From the NCBI RefSeq assembly GCF_037042905.1, contig NC_087249.1:14689901-14753900 (forward strand): a DNA stretch of 64,000 nt. Reading direction: 5' to 3'. This stretch comes from Lytechinus pictus. Taxonomy: Eukaryota; Echinodermata; Echinoidea; Temnopleuroida; Toxopneustidae. Positions 23,122-34,474 of this stretch are shown here, piece after piece. The notes under the pieces are model-generated. The model saw nothing but the letters and a program-made list of their open reading frames with translations, searched no databases and had not been told where the DNA came from. The position numbers and the translations under genes are program-made. The first letter of the stretch is position 1. Every line of letters starts with the position of its first letter.

Positions 23122-24605
23122 AGGGAAACTTGATAGCCTAAATCGGGCGGACATTTCAATTGCACGTAGGCCTAAATATCTACTGGCAATGCATGGTCAA
23201 GATAATATTTTCGAACATAATACTGTAATTATCGTTACCATCAAATCTATAATTGCTACCAGAAAACAGCTGTGGCCCACACCTACAGCATTTTCCATAT
23301 AGGCACGTTTGTATTATACTGCATTGTTTTAGGAGAGGAGTGTTCATTATTTTAAGATTTGAACCCTTGAGCCTAAAACTGCTGGGGGGACAATCTCGAT
23401 CTCCCATTTCATGAAATGAATGGTAATCAGATGAATTATAGACCTTTTTTCATCAGTCTTTATTGTTTTCTTTTAAGAAAACAAGTGCGTTCATTGAACA
23501 AATCAAATTACAATCATATCAATCTAAGAAAAAAAATATATATCAAAATACAAAGTAAAATTCAGAGTAAAAATATTTTTGTTACGACCGATTTAGTATG
23601 AAGTTCCAGAGATGAATGATTGAATAGAGTAATAATGAATAATCATTGAGGCTTGATTATAATAAATTATATTATATCAATAAAACTAATGATCAGAAAG
23701 ATAACGAACGAATGAATTGATGAATAATTGATGATACGAAAGCAAAAGATTAAGTGAAAAATAAATGAATCAATGAAATATACATGTAATATGTTAATGA
23801 ATAGTTGCTTGAAGGGTAGATAAATAAATGGACAGGTGAAGTGAATAAACGATTAAGACATACACTAAATGAGCCTAAACAATTAAACAAACTAACAATA
23901 AATGGAAAATTATGATTTTGAGGATTCATTCCATCGTGTGAACACAACAAATAGTCTTATTTTTTTCTTTAATTTCGTCATTGTTCTAATTTCCTTAATT
24001 CAACTCAACAAGGAACACCAACCGGAAGGAATTGCCTGTACCAACCTTTCCCCACATCCAGTCAGGTCAAGTTCGCTTCGGGCTATCAATGACGTCAGCA
24101 GTATGATTATTAGAAATATAAAAACAAAAATATTATATGAGAAATGGGGGGGGGGAAACCGATATCACTCGCCGCCCGGTGAGGCATGGCCTTGAATCTA
24201 AACGGAGATTGAGAGCAATTTCAAATCATCCTGTCTATATATTATTATTAATAAGAATGAAATAAGATGACCACGTATTCGGTAAAAAAATCAAAAGACG
24301 AGAAAATTTATGAAAGGGGAGAGTTAAGAAAGCGAGAAGTGATACTAATTTTGTGTTCCGTCTTTTTTGACAGTTGAAGGAGGGCCTTGAATTAGTGTGA
24401 CAGATTGTGTGGAAAATTAAATTGGACGATGCCGCCTGTAAAAAAAAGCTGACAGAAAATATATTCATATCAGCTGATCAGTGGGTATACATTTACGCGC
24501 TGTATACCTAGACAAAGTTGGGCGAGCCTAGACTCAAGGGGAGGGGGGGGGGGCATTTTCGTACAATTATGTGTTATAATTATGGGATAGATCATAGAAA
24601 AAAAA
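23122..24605. other. Intergenic, AT-rich, no gene seen
   Basis: AT-rich with G runs at 24146 and 24543. Open frames are short and of biased composition. Confidence 0.35.
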
Positions 24606-24612
24606 TTACTAT

Positions 24613-24658
<46 letters not shown>

Positions 24659-24694
24659 GCTACTACCACCACTACTACAACAACAACAACTCCA

Positions 24695-24736
<42 letters not shown>

Positions 24737-24803
24737 GCAGCTACTGCTCCTCCTACTACTACTACAACGACAACTACTACCATGACTACTACTAATAATA
24801 ATA
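24606..24803. repeat. ACT/CTA trinucleotide microsatellite, about 195 bp
   Basis: Near-pure (ACT)n with ACA/GCT/CCT interruptions. The apparent poly-Thr frame across it is artefactual. Confidence 0.93.
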
Positions 24804-25625
24804 GAAAATGATATATTTCTATGGGCCTATTTAAATCAGCAGGCCTTGTAAATTACATAGTCTTGAACTTCGGGCAAAAAGAATTTTCTTTTTGCATGAG
24901 CGTGAAACTTGTAAAAAAAATCTGGGACGGAAAATATATACACATGCATGTTTAGATCGAAATTCTATTTATCTGTAAATAAACATATATGTTTAGTACT
25001 GTAATGATCAACCTGAGTTTATTCCCATAACTAAGAACCACAAAGCCGATTGCATGATTTTCACAACGTTACTCGGAAGAGCATGATCGAAGTTTATCAT
25101 TTCTTTACAACTTGATTGAGACTTTGGACTGTATGGGTGGATGATGTATTTAATACATATCGCAGTTGTCAAGAAGATCCACACTCTCATGCTCTATTTC
25201 ATAATTTTTTTTTCTTAAATTACAGTCTTAAGTCCGTCTTGCAATTTTTCACCGATTCTGTTAAAGATTATCTTTTAATTTGTATTTGATTTGTATCAAT
25301 TTGTATTAAATAGAATTAATAATGAAAACTAGTCTTGAATCTGTTGAATCACGGTCGTTTCGCCGTTTAGTAAAAAGAGGGGAAAAGATATGACGTCACA
25401 CTCAGTTGCTCTTTCACTGTACCCCGGCTTCCACCCTTGGGCATTAGATATCTTTCATCTTATAATATTGTGGCTGTCGGCCGCACACTTCAAAAGTAGG
25501 GCAGGGTCACCGGCTTAACCGATAAAGATGGTATTTTTGACATTTTGATGAAATACATTAATTTGATTTCCATAAATATATTTAACAAAGGACTAGGCCT
25601 ACAGTTCGGGTATAGGATAAAAGGG

Positions 25626-25665
25626 GATTTAAAGTCGCTCTTAAGTTACGAATGCCTTTATGAAA
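25626..25665. repeat. Solo arm of the 27.7-kb fold-back family
   Basis: atttaaagtcgctcttaagt followed by tacgaatgcctttatgaaa matches the right arm at 27785-27820. Confidence 0.55.
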
Positions 25666-25793
25666 TTCTCACCTGGTGAATTCACTAACAAAATGAGAAA
25701 GCACATAAAGTGGAAGAGATAGAGTGAGGGACAGAAAAGAAAAAGAGGTTAGTGAAGAGTGGGAGAGAGAGATAGAGAGAGAGGGGGGTTTAA

Positions 25794-26527
25794 CCCTATT
25801 TCAACTGGGCTATTTCAGACCAGTATATACGGGGGGGGGGGTCAATTTGACCCCCCCCCCCAGATCTCGGCCGCTGATCGCGCGATCGCCGCGAAAATTT
25901 GCACGCGCGTAGAGACGGATGTAAACTACAATACTGTATAGTAAAATTTTCAAAAAAGTTATTGTTTATATTGTTTAATCACTTAATTATGCAAATAAGC
26001 GTATGAAATTTGCCCTAAATTTGTTTTTTGTGTATGTTTTTGCCTTTAACTCAATTGATATAGCTGGTAGAATGCAAATTTTTGGTGGGAGTATCAATTA
26101 TTACATTTCTAACAAATACCTACCAAGAAATGCAAAAATATAGTTAAATTCTTATGTATTTCTTTTTTTTTTCAAACCTTTGTTTTTTATTGTTTTTTCC
26201 AATGTACCTTGTCGGGGACCCTTTTGCGATTATAGATAGCATAAAATAAATCAATTTAAACCAATAAAAGTAAAAATGATAATTAATTTATGATTTTTGG
26301 TTGAAAACCACAATTTGCATTGACTTTGTACACGGAATCATGTGGTTTTTTTGTGTTGTTTTTTTGTAGCAATTTCGGGTCTGACATGCACTGAACTCAA
26401 GAGATGCGCAAGACTTGAAAGTAAAAAGTCAGCGAGTGGCGCGGTCAAAAAATTTTGCGCAACGGCGTAGTGACGAAATTTGTAGAGGGAGGGGGTCAAA
26501 TTGACCCCCTACCCAGTTTAATAAGGG
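25794..26527. mobile_element. piggyBac-like non-autonomous element inserted in a GA tract
   Basis: TTAA duplicated at 25790-25793 and 26528-26531. The ends are CCCTATTTCAACTGGG and inverse of CCCTTATTAAACTGGG. The surrounding purine tract (gagagagag) resumes exactly after the right TTAA, marking a clean 734-bp insertion. Sub-terminal gggggtcaa/ttgaccccc also pair. TTAA target plus CCC ends is the piggyBac signature; no transposase frame is present. Confidence 0.78.
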
Positions 26528-26531
26528 TTAA

Positions 26532-26650
26532 GAGAGAGAGCGAGAGTGAGAGGGGTGGCAACAGACAGAGTGAGGGATGGAGAGACGGAGAGAAGGAGGA
26601 GGAATGAGGAGAGAGATAAAAGGAAAAGAAGAAAGGGAGGGATGCCGAAA
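26532..26650. repeat. GA-rich tract interrupted by the TTAA element
   Basis: Purine-rich continuation of 25725-25785 on the other side of the 734-bp insertion. Confidence 0.75.
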
Positions 26651-26832
26651 GAATAAACTGTCTTATAAATGTTATATTTATAGGTGTAGGAATGGACAAA
26701 GAAACAATTTGTTATGTCCTTTAACTTGACTCGAGTTGCACGCTCTATAACCATCATAACCAAAAATTTCCATTACTTTTCGCTGTGAAATAAACTTTCA
26801 TTTCTATTGTACAAAAACAAAAGTATTATCAA

Positions 26833-26906
26833 GGGGCACGCGGATTTGAACCGAGGACCTCTCGCTCAAGAATCGAATGCTTTACCACTGACTGGCCTAT
26901 ACCCCC
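26833..26906 (-). pseudogene. tRNA-Cys-derived pseudogene
   Basis: Minus strand keeps GGGGGTATAG..CAGTGGTA..GCATTCGA and the B box GGTTCAAATCC, all close to the tRNA-Cys genes at 28-30 kb. It carries a 4-base insertion in the D arm, a mispaired anticodon stem and an anticodon loop TTCTTGA (CTT in place of GCA). Confidence 0.65.
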
Positions 26907-27059
26907 TCATCAATAATGAAATACTAACATTGACAGAAAAGGTATAAAATGCACATATGGTTGATAAAGGGGATTTACTCTATGATCAGATAATGATAAG
27001 AACAGTTACTACAATAATAATACAAAAATGTAGTGATGTTTTTGTTTTTGTTGTTGTCG

Positions 27060-27110
27060 TTGATGATGATGATGACGATGATGACGACGACGATGATGAT
27101 GACACTGATT
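27060..27110. repeat. GAT/GAC microsatellite
   Basis: Short imperfect trinucleotide run; a second (ATG)n run lies at 27361-27382. Confidence 0.8.
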
Positions 27111-27655
27111 ATAAAAAAAATAATGAAAATAACAGCAACAACAACATAAACCCAATACGTATGTGACTCTTCACTGGACAAAAATTGGGGCTAGCAATGA
27201 GGGAAATGAAGAACAGGGAGGGGGGGGAACAAGGGGAGGGGGTAAGAAGGAGAAAATGAGATGAAGCACGAAGAAGAAAATGAAAATAAGATCTGGGCCG
27301 TGCAACTATAATCAATTCATCATCGAGGTAGGCTGCAGAGCCCTTTGAAGATTACAGCAAATGATGATGATGATGATGATAAATTGAAGAAATATGACGT
27401 CACAGATCGCCCGCCCCAGACCTTCCCCTTCCCACAAAATACCATGGCACCGTCCCTGTCCTTGATAAATGCACCTATTATTTTTTTTATAAACCCATTA
27501 TTTGTTTTGACGTTGTGTATTCAACTGTCTATTTATTAATTTACATATATCATCCCTTTTTAGTTGTATATTCATAATTTTCTTTATTCATTTAATATTT
27601 ATTTATCTTTCTATATATTTTATGGTTCGATTTTTTTTTCAAATTAAACAAACAT

Positions 27656-27827
27656 CAGGGGCCGTTTTATAAAGCTGTTCGTAAGTTCAGAGCGACTTTA
27701 TGAACGACTGGTGATCCTTTCTTACGCGCTTAACCATCGCAAATGAATATATCATTCACCACAAGAAAGGATCACCAGTCGTTCTTAAAGTCGCTCTTAA
27801 CTTACGAACAGCTTTATGAAACACCCA
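27656..27827. mobile_element. Fold-back element with about 55-bp arms
   Basis: Left aaagctgttcgtaagtt..gagcgactttatgaacgactggtgatcctttctt pairs with its inverse on the right with few mismatches; the loop is about 45 bp. The left end CAGGGGCCGTTTTATAAA resembles ends at 39004 and 45001. A solo arm is at 25626. Confidence 0.78.
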
Positions 27828-27997
27828 CCGGGACAAAATCAAATAACAAGCAAAGTTGTCCAGTATAAGATATAGGTAAGGTAATCATTCTTTTGGAAAG
27901 ACAGGACCTAGACACAACAACACCCCCCCCCCCCCCCAAAAAAAAGGCTCTTCCCTTCTCTCGATACGGTATTCTTGCTGGTCAAGAAAAGTTAGAA

Positions 27998-28068
27998 GGG
28001 GGCATCCGGATTTGAACCGGGGACCTCTCGATCTGCAGTCGAATGCTCTACCACTGAGCTATACCCCC
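27998..28068 (-). tRNA. tRNA-Cys (GCA)
   Basis: 71-nt cloverleaf read on the minus strand: acceptor GGGGGTA/TGCCCCC, D arm GCTC..GAGC, anticodon loop CTGCAGA (GCA), T loop TTCAAAT. One C-A mismatch at the base of the T stem. Four T follow eight bases after the 3' end, as a pol III terminator would. Confidence 0.9.
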
Positions 28069-28378
28069 TGTGCTGGAAATTAGTCGCTAACTCAATTATT
28101 TATATATATTTTATGCCAGGTGAGTAAATATTGATCAAATATAAAAAATCCTCCAATGTTTGAGCAAAAGAGCAAATTGGTGCATGTTGCATGTTTGGAT
28201 TGATGTCCTCTTTTCATTGATGTTTAATACGAATATTGTCATTCATAAACCGATTATTCGAAATGAGAATTTAGATTTCGTGATAGTGGTCCTGTGTGAA
28301 TAAAGACCATAAACAATTTTCCTTTATACCTTATATGATGTATAAATAAAACTTTTTTGAGAAAAGAGTTGGAACAAA

Positions 28379-28431
28379 ATGGGTAGGAACCGCTTGATAT
28401 GCAGTGGAATGGCCTACCACTGAGTATACGA
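28379..28431 (-). pseudogene. Broken tRNA-Cys copy
   Basis: Minus strand keeps CTCAGTGGTAG, CCATTCCACTGCATATC and GGTTCCTACCC. Both acceptor strands and part of the T arm are degraded. Confidence 0.6.
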
Positions 28432-28936
28432 GAAGTCCTGAAAAGATAGACTAGATGGCACATATACTCGACTTTTAATGAGGGTACAAAATATTAGTTG
28501 GAGAGATCACAAAACAAACGGAGATCTTCCACCTATCTCCACCACGGTAATTAAACGTAATATGAGATATGCTGTTCATGCACTGTTTCCCTAGTGGGGA
28601 AGGAAGTTATTTCTGATATAATTTGATGTGCCTCCCTCATAAAACGAGAGGACAAAAGGCCTTTACAAGTACTTTGTTACATGATTTACCAACTCTCATG
28701 TCAGATCGCGAATCCTGGCGTACCATTCATTTATTCCCGGATGCGTCTGATTTGTAGTGTGTGTATATACCACCATCACTAAAAAATTCACAGCTAACTT
28801 TAATCAATTATGTATATATATTTCATGTCACTCGGTACATGAAAATATTGATCAAGTGAACTATATTATATCAGATGGGAAATTATTGATTAAATTAAAT
28901 ATTCTGCTTATAAAAGAAAAAGAATGGATAATGTCG

Positions 28937-28981
28937 GAGGGGGCATCCAATCTGCACTCGAATGCTCTACCACTGAGCTAC
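28937..28981 (-). pseudogene. Truncated tRNA-Cys copy lacking the T arm
   Basis: Minus strand TAGCTCAGTGGTAGAGCATT continues CGAGTGCAGATTGGATGCCCCC. The anticodon loop and 3' acceptor strand remain, but the variable and T arms between them are deleted and the 5' acceptor strand is changed. Confidence 0.75.
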
Positions 28982-29342
28982 ATGTATAATTTCACTCATG
29001 TTCGGGGAATGATATCGCTAACTTAATCAATATTCCATATTAAATTCCAGGTGTGTAAATAATGATCAAATAAAATGTTTCCACTGTTTGAACATAAAAG
29101 TAAATTGACGCATATTATATGATGGGAAATGATATTCTCTTTTCATTCATGCTTTATACGAATAATAGTTTCGTTCATTAATCAAAATGAGAAACATTAA
29201 TATTTTGTAATATTGACTCTAAGATGAAGACCATAAATTTCTGTTAATAGTCAGGAACCGGTGGTCAAAACTCCAATGTCTTCGAGAAGTATTTAACATT
29301 TGACAGAGCCGACGAAAAGAAAACAAAATGGATGGCGTCCGA

Positions 29343-29413
29343 GGGGGCACCCGGGTTTGAACCGGGGACCTCTCGATCTGCAGTCGAATGCTCTACCACT
29401 GAGCTATACCCCC
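29343..29413 (-). tRNA. tRNA-Cys (GCA)
   Basis: 71-nt cloverleaf, all stems paired, including a perfect T stem CCCGG/CCGGG. Anticodon loop CTGCAGA. Downstream T4 runs 14 and 24 bases past the 3' end. Confidence 0.93.
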
Positions 29414-30001
29414 TCACATGGTATATTAGAGGAACTTTAATCAATTATACTGTCTATTTTCATGTCATTCTGTGTCAATATTGATCAAAGGAAATATTCC
29501 ACTGTTTGAACAAAAACATAGATCGATGCTGTATAATATACGATAGTATTCTCTTTCTTATACGAAGACTCATTCATTAATAGAAATAAGAACTGCACAG
29601 ATTTTTTATAAAATTCAAATCTGCTCTTTTGTGACATCAAAATATACTGAAGCACAATTAATTTTAACATTATGTATTGTACTCACTCTCTTGAAATAAA
29701 TGGATTATCTCCAGGCCCAAGACAGGCGATATTATTATTCGCCATATACCCTCTATTTCGTGAGAAGTGGCCAATGTTGATCCCGTAGTTTTTAAAAATC
29801 CATTCAGTTTATTTGTAAGTAAAGAATATTAACACTTCTTTTATTCATTCAGGAAAAGGAGTTCATTAATCCGATGTCTTCGAGAAGTATATTTAATATT
29901 TTTCATTTTCTGCACACACTGTCATGCCTGTATTATTTTTAAAGTAAATATCATTGAACAAAAAGACTTGGAAAATTATTTTTTAAATGGTTAATCTCCG
30001 A

Positions 30002-30072
30002 GGGGGCACCCGGGTTTGAACCGAGGACCTCTCGATCTGCAGTCGAATGCTCTACCACTGAGCTATACCCCC
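30002..30072 (-). tRNA. tRNA-Cys (GCA)
   Basis: 71-nt cloverleaf nearly identical to 29343-29413; one T-G wobble in the T stem. Flanked on the right by the same atattgatcaaatgaaatattccactg spacer as the other copies. Confidence 0.92.
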
Positions 30073-30551
30073 TCTCATGGAAAATAACAGCAAGTTAATC
30101 AATTTTTCTGTCTTTCTTTGTGTCAGGTGTGTAAATATTGATCAAATGAAATATTCCACTGTTTGAACATCAACAAGCAAATTGATGTATGCAATATGCA
30201 AGGGTCTCTGTTCATTGATGTTTTGTACAGTGTTGTACGAATAATTCTCATTCAGTAATTATGGGGATATTTTTTTCAATTCAATTCAAATATACAATTT
30301 TTTTCTTCCATATAAAGAAAATAACCATTTTCAATATAATCCATACAATATGATTTATCATGCATGAAAGAGTGTAAGTATATAACATGCGTGTATTACC
30401 AGGGGGAGGGAGGGTCTTTCGGTGCCCGGGCCCCCCGGGTAGGCAAAAGGGGGACGCCAAAAAGAGGAAGAAAAGGTGGAGAAAAAAGGAGGGAAAGAAA
30501 AAAAAAATAAGAAAAAAGGGGAAAGAAAGAGAGAAGGAAAAAAAAGAAGAG

Positions 30552-31030
30552 GGAAGGGGGCGCCGAATTGATATTTTACTTAGGGTCGCCAAATTGATGT
30601 TCGACATAAGGGGGATGGGGCGCCAAATTGATGTTCGACATATAGGGGGTGCCGAATTGATATTCGACCTAGAGGGCGCCGAATTGATGTTCGACCTGGG
30701 TGCACCGAATATGTTCGACAGAGGGGGCGCTGAATTGATGTTTAATAGTGTTCCTATAGGAACACTAATGTTTAACCGAGGGGGCGCCGAATCAATGTTC
30801 GACATAGGGGCGCCAAATTGATGTTCAGCCTAGGAGAGGGGGCGCCGAATTGATGTCCGACCTAGGGGCGCCGTATCGATGTTCGACTTAGGGGCGCCGA
30901 ATTGATGTTCAACCAAGGGGGGGGGGGGCGCCGAATTTTTGTCCGACATAAGGGCGCCAATTTTATGTCTGTCCTGGGGCGCCAAATTCATGTTCAACCT
31001 AGAGAGGGGGCGCAAATTCATATTCGACCT
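30552..31030. repeat. Minisatellite, units of about 30-45 bp
   Basis: About fifteen copies of a unit like gggggcgccgaattgatgtt + cgacctag, varying in G count and spacing. It contains repeated GGCGCC sites. The frames across it give only repeat peptide. Confidence 0.85.
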
Positions 31031-32132
31031 TTGGGGCTCGCTAAACTCTTGCTTGCTCGCATCAAATGTTTATAATTAGATGCCCATCATAGAAAATCAA
31101 AATTTTTGGTCAGAATATCAAAAAATTTCATCTCGCTCGCATCAATTGTTTAGTAGGGTGACGATCCTGTTCATGGTTAGAGAAAGTGCTTAGAATGTCC
31201 AATTGGGGGTCGATAGATAAAAAAATGTCAGCTCGCGCTTCTTGCTCGCATCAATAAACTGTTTAGATAGATACTCATCCTGTTCATGGTCCCAAAATGT
31301 GCTTAGAATGACAAGACTTGGGTCGGAATATTAAAAATGTTCAGTTCGCGCTTCGTGATCGCATCGATTAATTAGATGCCCATCCAGTTCATGATTACAC
31401 AAAGTGCTTAAGATGTCAAAATTTTAAGGCAGAAAACAAAAAATGTTCAGCTCGCGCTTTGCGCTCGCATCAATTGCTAAGTTAGATGACCATCCTGTTC
31501 ATGATTACCAAAAGTGCTTAGAATTTTAAAATTTTAGGTCAGAATATCAATGTTTTCAGCTCGCGCTTGCGCTCGCACAATTGTTTAAATAGGATACCCA
31601 TCCTGTTCATGGTTAAAAAAAATGCTTAGAATGTCCAGTTGTGGGTAGGAAATTAAAAAAAATGTCGCTCGCATAAAATGTTGAGATAGATAAGGTGACG
31701 ATCCTGTTCATGGTTAGATAAATTGCTTAGAATGTTCAACTTTGGGTAGGAATATCAAAAAAATTTAAGCTCGTGCTTCGCGCTCGCATGTAACGATTTC
31801 TAGATACCCATCCTGTTCATGATAACCAATATTGCGTAGAATGTCAAAATTTGGTCAGGATATCAAAAGTTTTCTGCTCGCGCTTCTCGCTCGCATCAAT
31901 TATTTAGATGCATGTAGATATCCATCATGTTCATGGATACAAAAGTGCTTAGAATTTCTAGTTTTGGCTCGGAAATTCAAAAATTGTCAGCTCGTGCTTC
32001 GCGCTCGCATAAAATGTTGAGAAAATATACATCCTATTCTTGATTACCAATAGAGTACTTATGGATTTTCCAAATTTGAGGTCAGAATATCAAAAAATTT
32101 CAGCTCGCGTTCCGCGCTCGCATCGACATTGT
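31031..32132. repeat. Tandem array, about ten units of 105-115 bp
   Basis: Each unit contains gctcgcgcttcgcgctcgcat, then gatacccatcctgttcatgg, then aagtgcttagaatgtcaa. The array resumes at 34360-34435 after the retroposon. Degenerate copies recur at 40440-41065. Confidence 0.88.
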
Positions 32133-32140
32133 TTACATAT

Positions 32141-33880
32141 TGTTTTTAAAGCACCACTTAAGGTTTCAAAGATAAAACAGGTAATCATAAAAGATCAAGT
32201 TGTGGATGATAACAGTGTTATTGTAGAAGAGTTCAACAATTATTTTTGTAATATTGGTCCAAATTTACAGGCGGCTATTTCACCCTGTCAAAAAACCTGT
32301 GCTGACTTCTTGTCTGAGCCTACTTTGGAAAGTCTATTTTTTGCCTACAAGTGAGGAAGAGTTGACTGATGTGGTTAGATCTCTCAAAAGTAAAAAGAGC
32401 CCAGGCTGTGATAATATTAAAATGAACTTATTAAACATTTTATTGTAGCAATCTTGACACCTCTTACTCACATCTTTAATCTTTCAATGTCAAATGGCAT
32501 TGTGCCTAGAAGCATGAAAATTGCAAAAGTTGTGCCAATTTTTAAAAAAGGCAACCCTGAATTGTTGACCAATTATCGTCCAATTTCTTTGTTGACATCT
32601 TTTTCAAAAATCCTCGAAAAACTCATTTATGCAAGGGTCATACATTTCTTTAAAAAGTCAAATATCTTTTCGAATTTTCAATTTGGGTTTCGCGAGAAGC
32701 ATACAACTACACATGCCATTTTGCACTTTGTTGATAAGGTTGCCACTGCCTTGGATAATTACTTGAGCACAATTGGTATATTCTTGGATTTTTCCAAGGC
32801 TTTTGATACAGTTGATCATACAATTTTGCTACATAAGTTATCCCATTATGGAGTGAGAGGTGTTTCCCTTGAGTGGTTTAGGAGTTATCTCACTGACAGG
32901 AGACAATATGAATCTTTGAATAGAATTAATTCCAGCTTGCAAACTGTTACATGTGGTGTACCTCAGGGGTCTCTTCTAGGACCTCTCTTATTCATACTGT
33001 ATATAAATGATTTTCAAAATTCATCATACAAATTATCCTTTATTTTCTTTGCTGATGATTCTAGTGTATTTTTTTCACATAGGAATCCTCTAACCCTGAT
33101 AGAAACAGTGAATTGTGAATTGAAGAATGTTATCTTGTGGGTTCAAGCCAATAAATTATCACTTAATTTTCAAAAGACAAATTATATGCTTTTTAGCAAT
33201 TCCTTAAAAATGTTGCCTGGCAATGTAATGTTTAATACTGTCTGTCTTGAAAGAATAACCTCAACTAAATTTCTTGGGTTATTTATTGATGAGAAATTGA
33301 ACTGGAAACTTCATGTAAATCATCTCTGCAAACTGTTGTAAAAAATACTGGTGTTATATACAAGTTGAGATCAGTTTACCCTAAAGAAATTTTATTTATA
33401 TTATATTCCTCATTAATTGTTCCTTACTTAAACTACGGTGTGCTTGCCTGGGGCAACTCACTTAAAACGCAATTGCAAAAATTATTCATTGTTCAGAAGA
33501 GAGCTATTAGAAGTATATGTAATGTCAGTTATCGTGCCAACACAAATGTTTTATTTCATGACAATCACTTATTGAAAGTGGAAGATATTTACTTTATGCA
33601 GCTAGGATCTCTTATGTATGATTTTGATTCAGGAAGTCTCCCTTCAGCCCTGGCACTGATATTTAGGAAAAATAGTCAAGTACACAATTGCAATACTAGA
33701 CAATCTTCCACTCTCCATATATCTCATGCAAGAACAAAGTTCACTTTGGGCACTCTAGTTTGCACTGGACCCAGGTTTTGGAATGTACTTGACCCTGACA
33801 TTACACATGCTGTCAGTTTTACAGTGTTTAAACGAAAATTGAAATCTTATTTACTGAGTAACTATGGAAGTGATTCGTAA
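32141..33880 (+). pseudogene. Reverse transcriptase (non-LTR), frameshifted
   Basis: RT blocks are readable in order: NYRPISLLTSFSKILEKLI, FLDFSKAFDTVDH, GVPQGSLLGPLLFILYIND, FADDSSVFF (the catalytic F-ADD box), NKLSLNFQKTNYMLF, TKFLGLFIDEKLNW, then the C-terminal IVPYLNYGVLAWGN region and stop at 33880. Frame changes occur near 32340, 32440 and 33325; the last looks like loss of one A in an A run. The protein lacks the N-terminal endonuclease, so the copy is dead. Codon and amino-acid pattern place it in the CR1/L2/Jockey side of the non-LTR tree; the exact clade is not resolved. Confidence 0.9.
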
Positions 33881-34351
33881 AGCCTATTTTTCGTGTGTTA
33901 TCTATCAGTTAATGCTAAATTATCAATACGTTTCACCCCCCCCCCCTTTCCCGGGCCTGGCTGGTCTCTGTCCTCATGTCCCCCTTTTTGTCCCTTTTGT
34001 ACATAAATGTGTCCCTCTTCTCTCCCCGCCTCTCTCTTTAGTTATCATATTATATTATATTGCCATTTCTGTGTTGTTTATCCAATGTTCTTTGAATTCG
34101 TAATGAGGAACCTTAATTTACAAGCATTGCTTCACTTAGGACTGTCTCTTCGTCTTCCTTTAAAATTATTTCTTATTTGTCTTAAGCTGTATAATGTATT
34201 TACAAACAATGTTTTCTGCATACTCTGTTTTATGTATACCTGTATGTTTTATCATGTACTCTGCTCATTGTTTCATACACACTTGTATGTTTGTCATGTG
34301 TTCAAACTCAAAGTTGGAAGACAAATAAAATGAACTTATGAACTTATGAAC
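32141..34351 (+). mobile_element. 5'-truncated CR1/L2-like non-LTR retroposon
   Basis: Starts inside the reverse-transcriptase ORF and ends in three copies of the 8-bp unit TGAACTTA after AATAAAA, the short 3' microsatellite typical of CR1/L2-type elements. The string TTACATAT flanks both sides (32133-32140 and 34352-34359), a likely target-site duplication, and the host tandem array is interrupted exactly here. Endonuclease and ORF1 regions are absent. Confidence 0.85.
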
Positions 34352-34474
34352 TTACATATACGTATACCCATGATGTTCACGGTTGCAAAAAGTGCTTAGA
34401 ACGTCCAATAGGGAAACATATAAATGAAAATACCCCCTCCCCCTATTAGCGAAAGCTGGATCCGCCCCTGGTAA

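Larger units (their letters stand above)
27998..30240. repeat. Tandem array of tRNA-Cys plus spacer units
   Basis: After each tRNA or remnant the spacer repeats aatattgatcaaa, ccactgtttgaaca, a caaattgatgcat-like run and ttctctttcattgatg. Such spacers follow 28068, 28981, 29413 and 30072, with a remnant at 28740-28870. Unit spacing runs from about 380 to 660 bp. Confidence 0.8.
30396..34474. mobile_element. Composite element with TTACCAGGGG inverted ends and internal tandem arrays
   Basis: The left end TTACCAGGGGG at 30396 and right end CCCCTGGTAA at 34465-34474 are inverse. The right sub-terminal part (ggatccgcccctgg) matches the ends of 35698-35990. Inside, in order: GA-rich block, a ggcgccgaattgatgttcgac minisatellite, a cgcgctcgcat array, and a nested retroposon. 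No transposase frame is seen. Confidence 0.55.

Noticed and set aside
24518-24811. Open frame of almost pure Thr (and Val on the other strand)
   Set aside because: Translation of the ACT microsatellite; no start context or flanking exon.
30281-31021. Repeat-peptide open frames on both strands (AELMFD, SNINSAPP)
   Set aside because: Translation of the GGCGCC minisatellite; no conserved domain and frame changes between units.
31031-32132. Regular repeats that could suggest a CRISPR-like array
   Set aside because: Whole units of 105-115 bp repeat, with no constant repeat and unique spacer pattern, in a eukaryotic genome.
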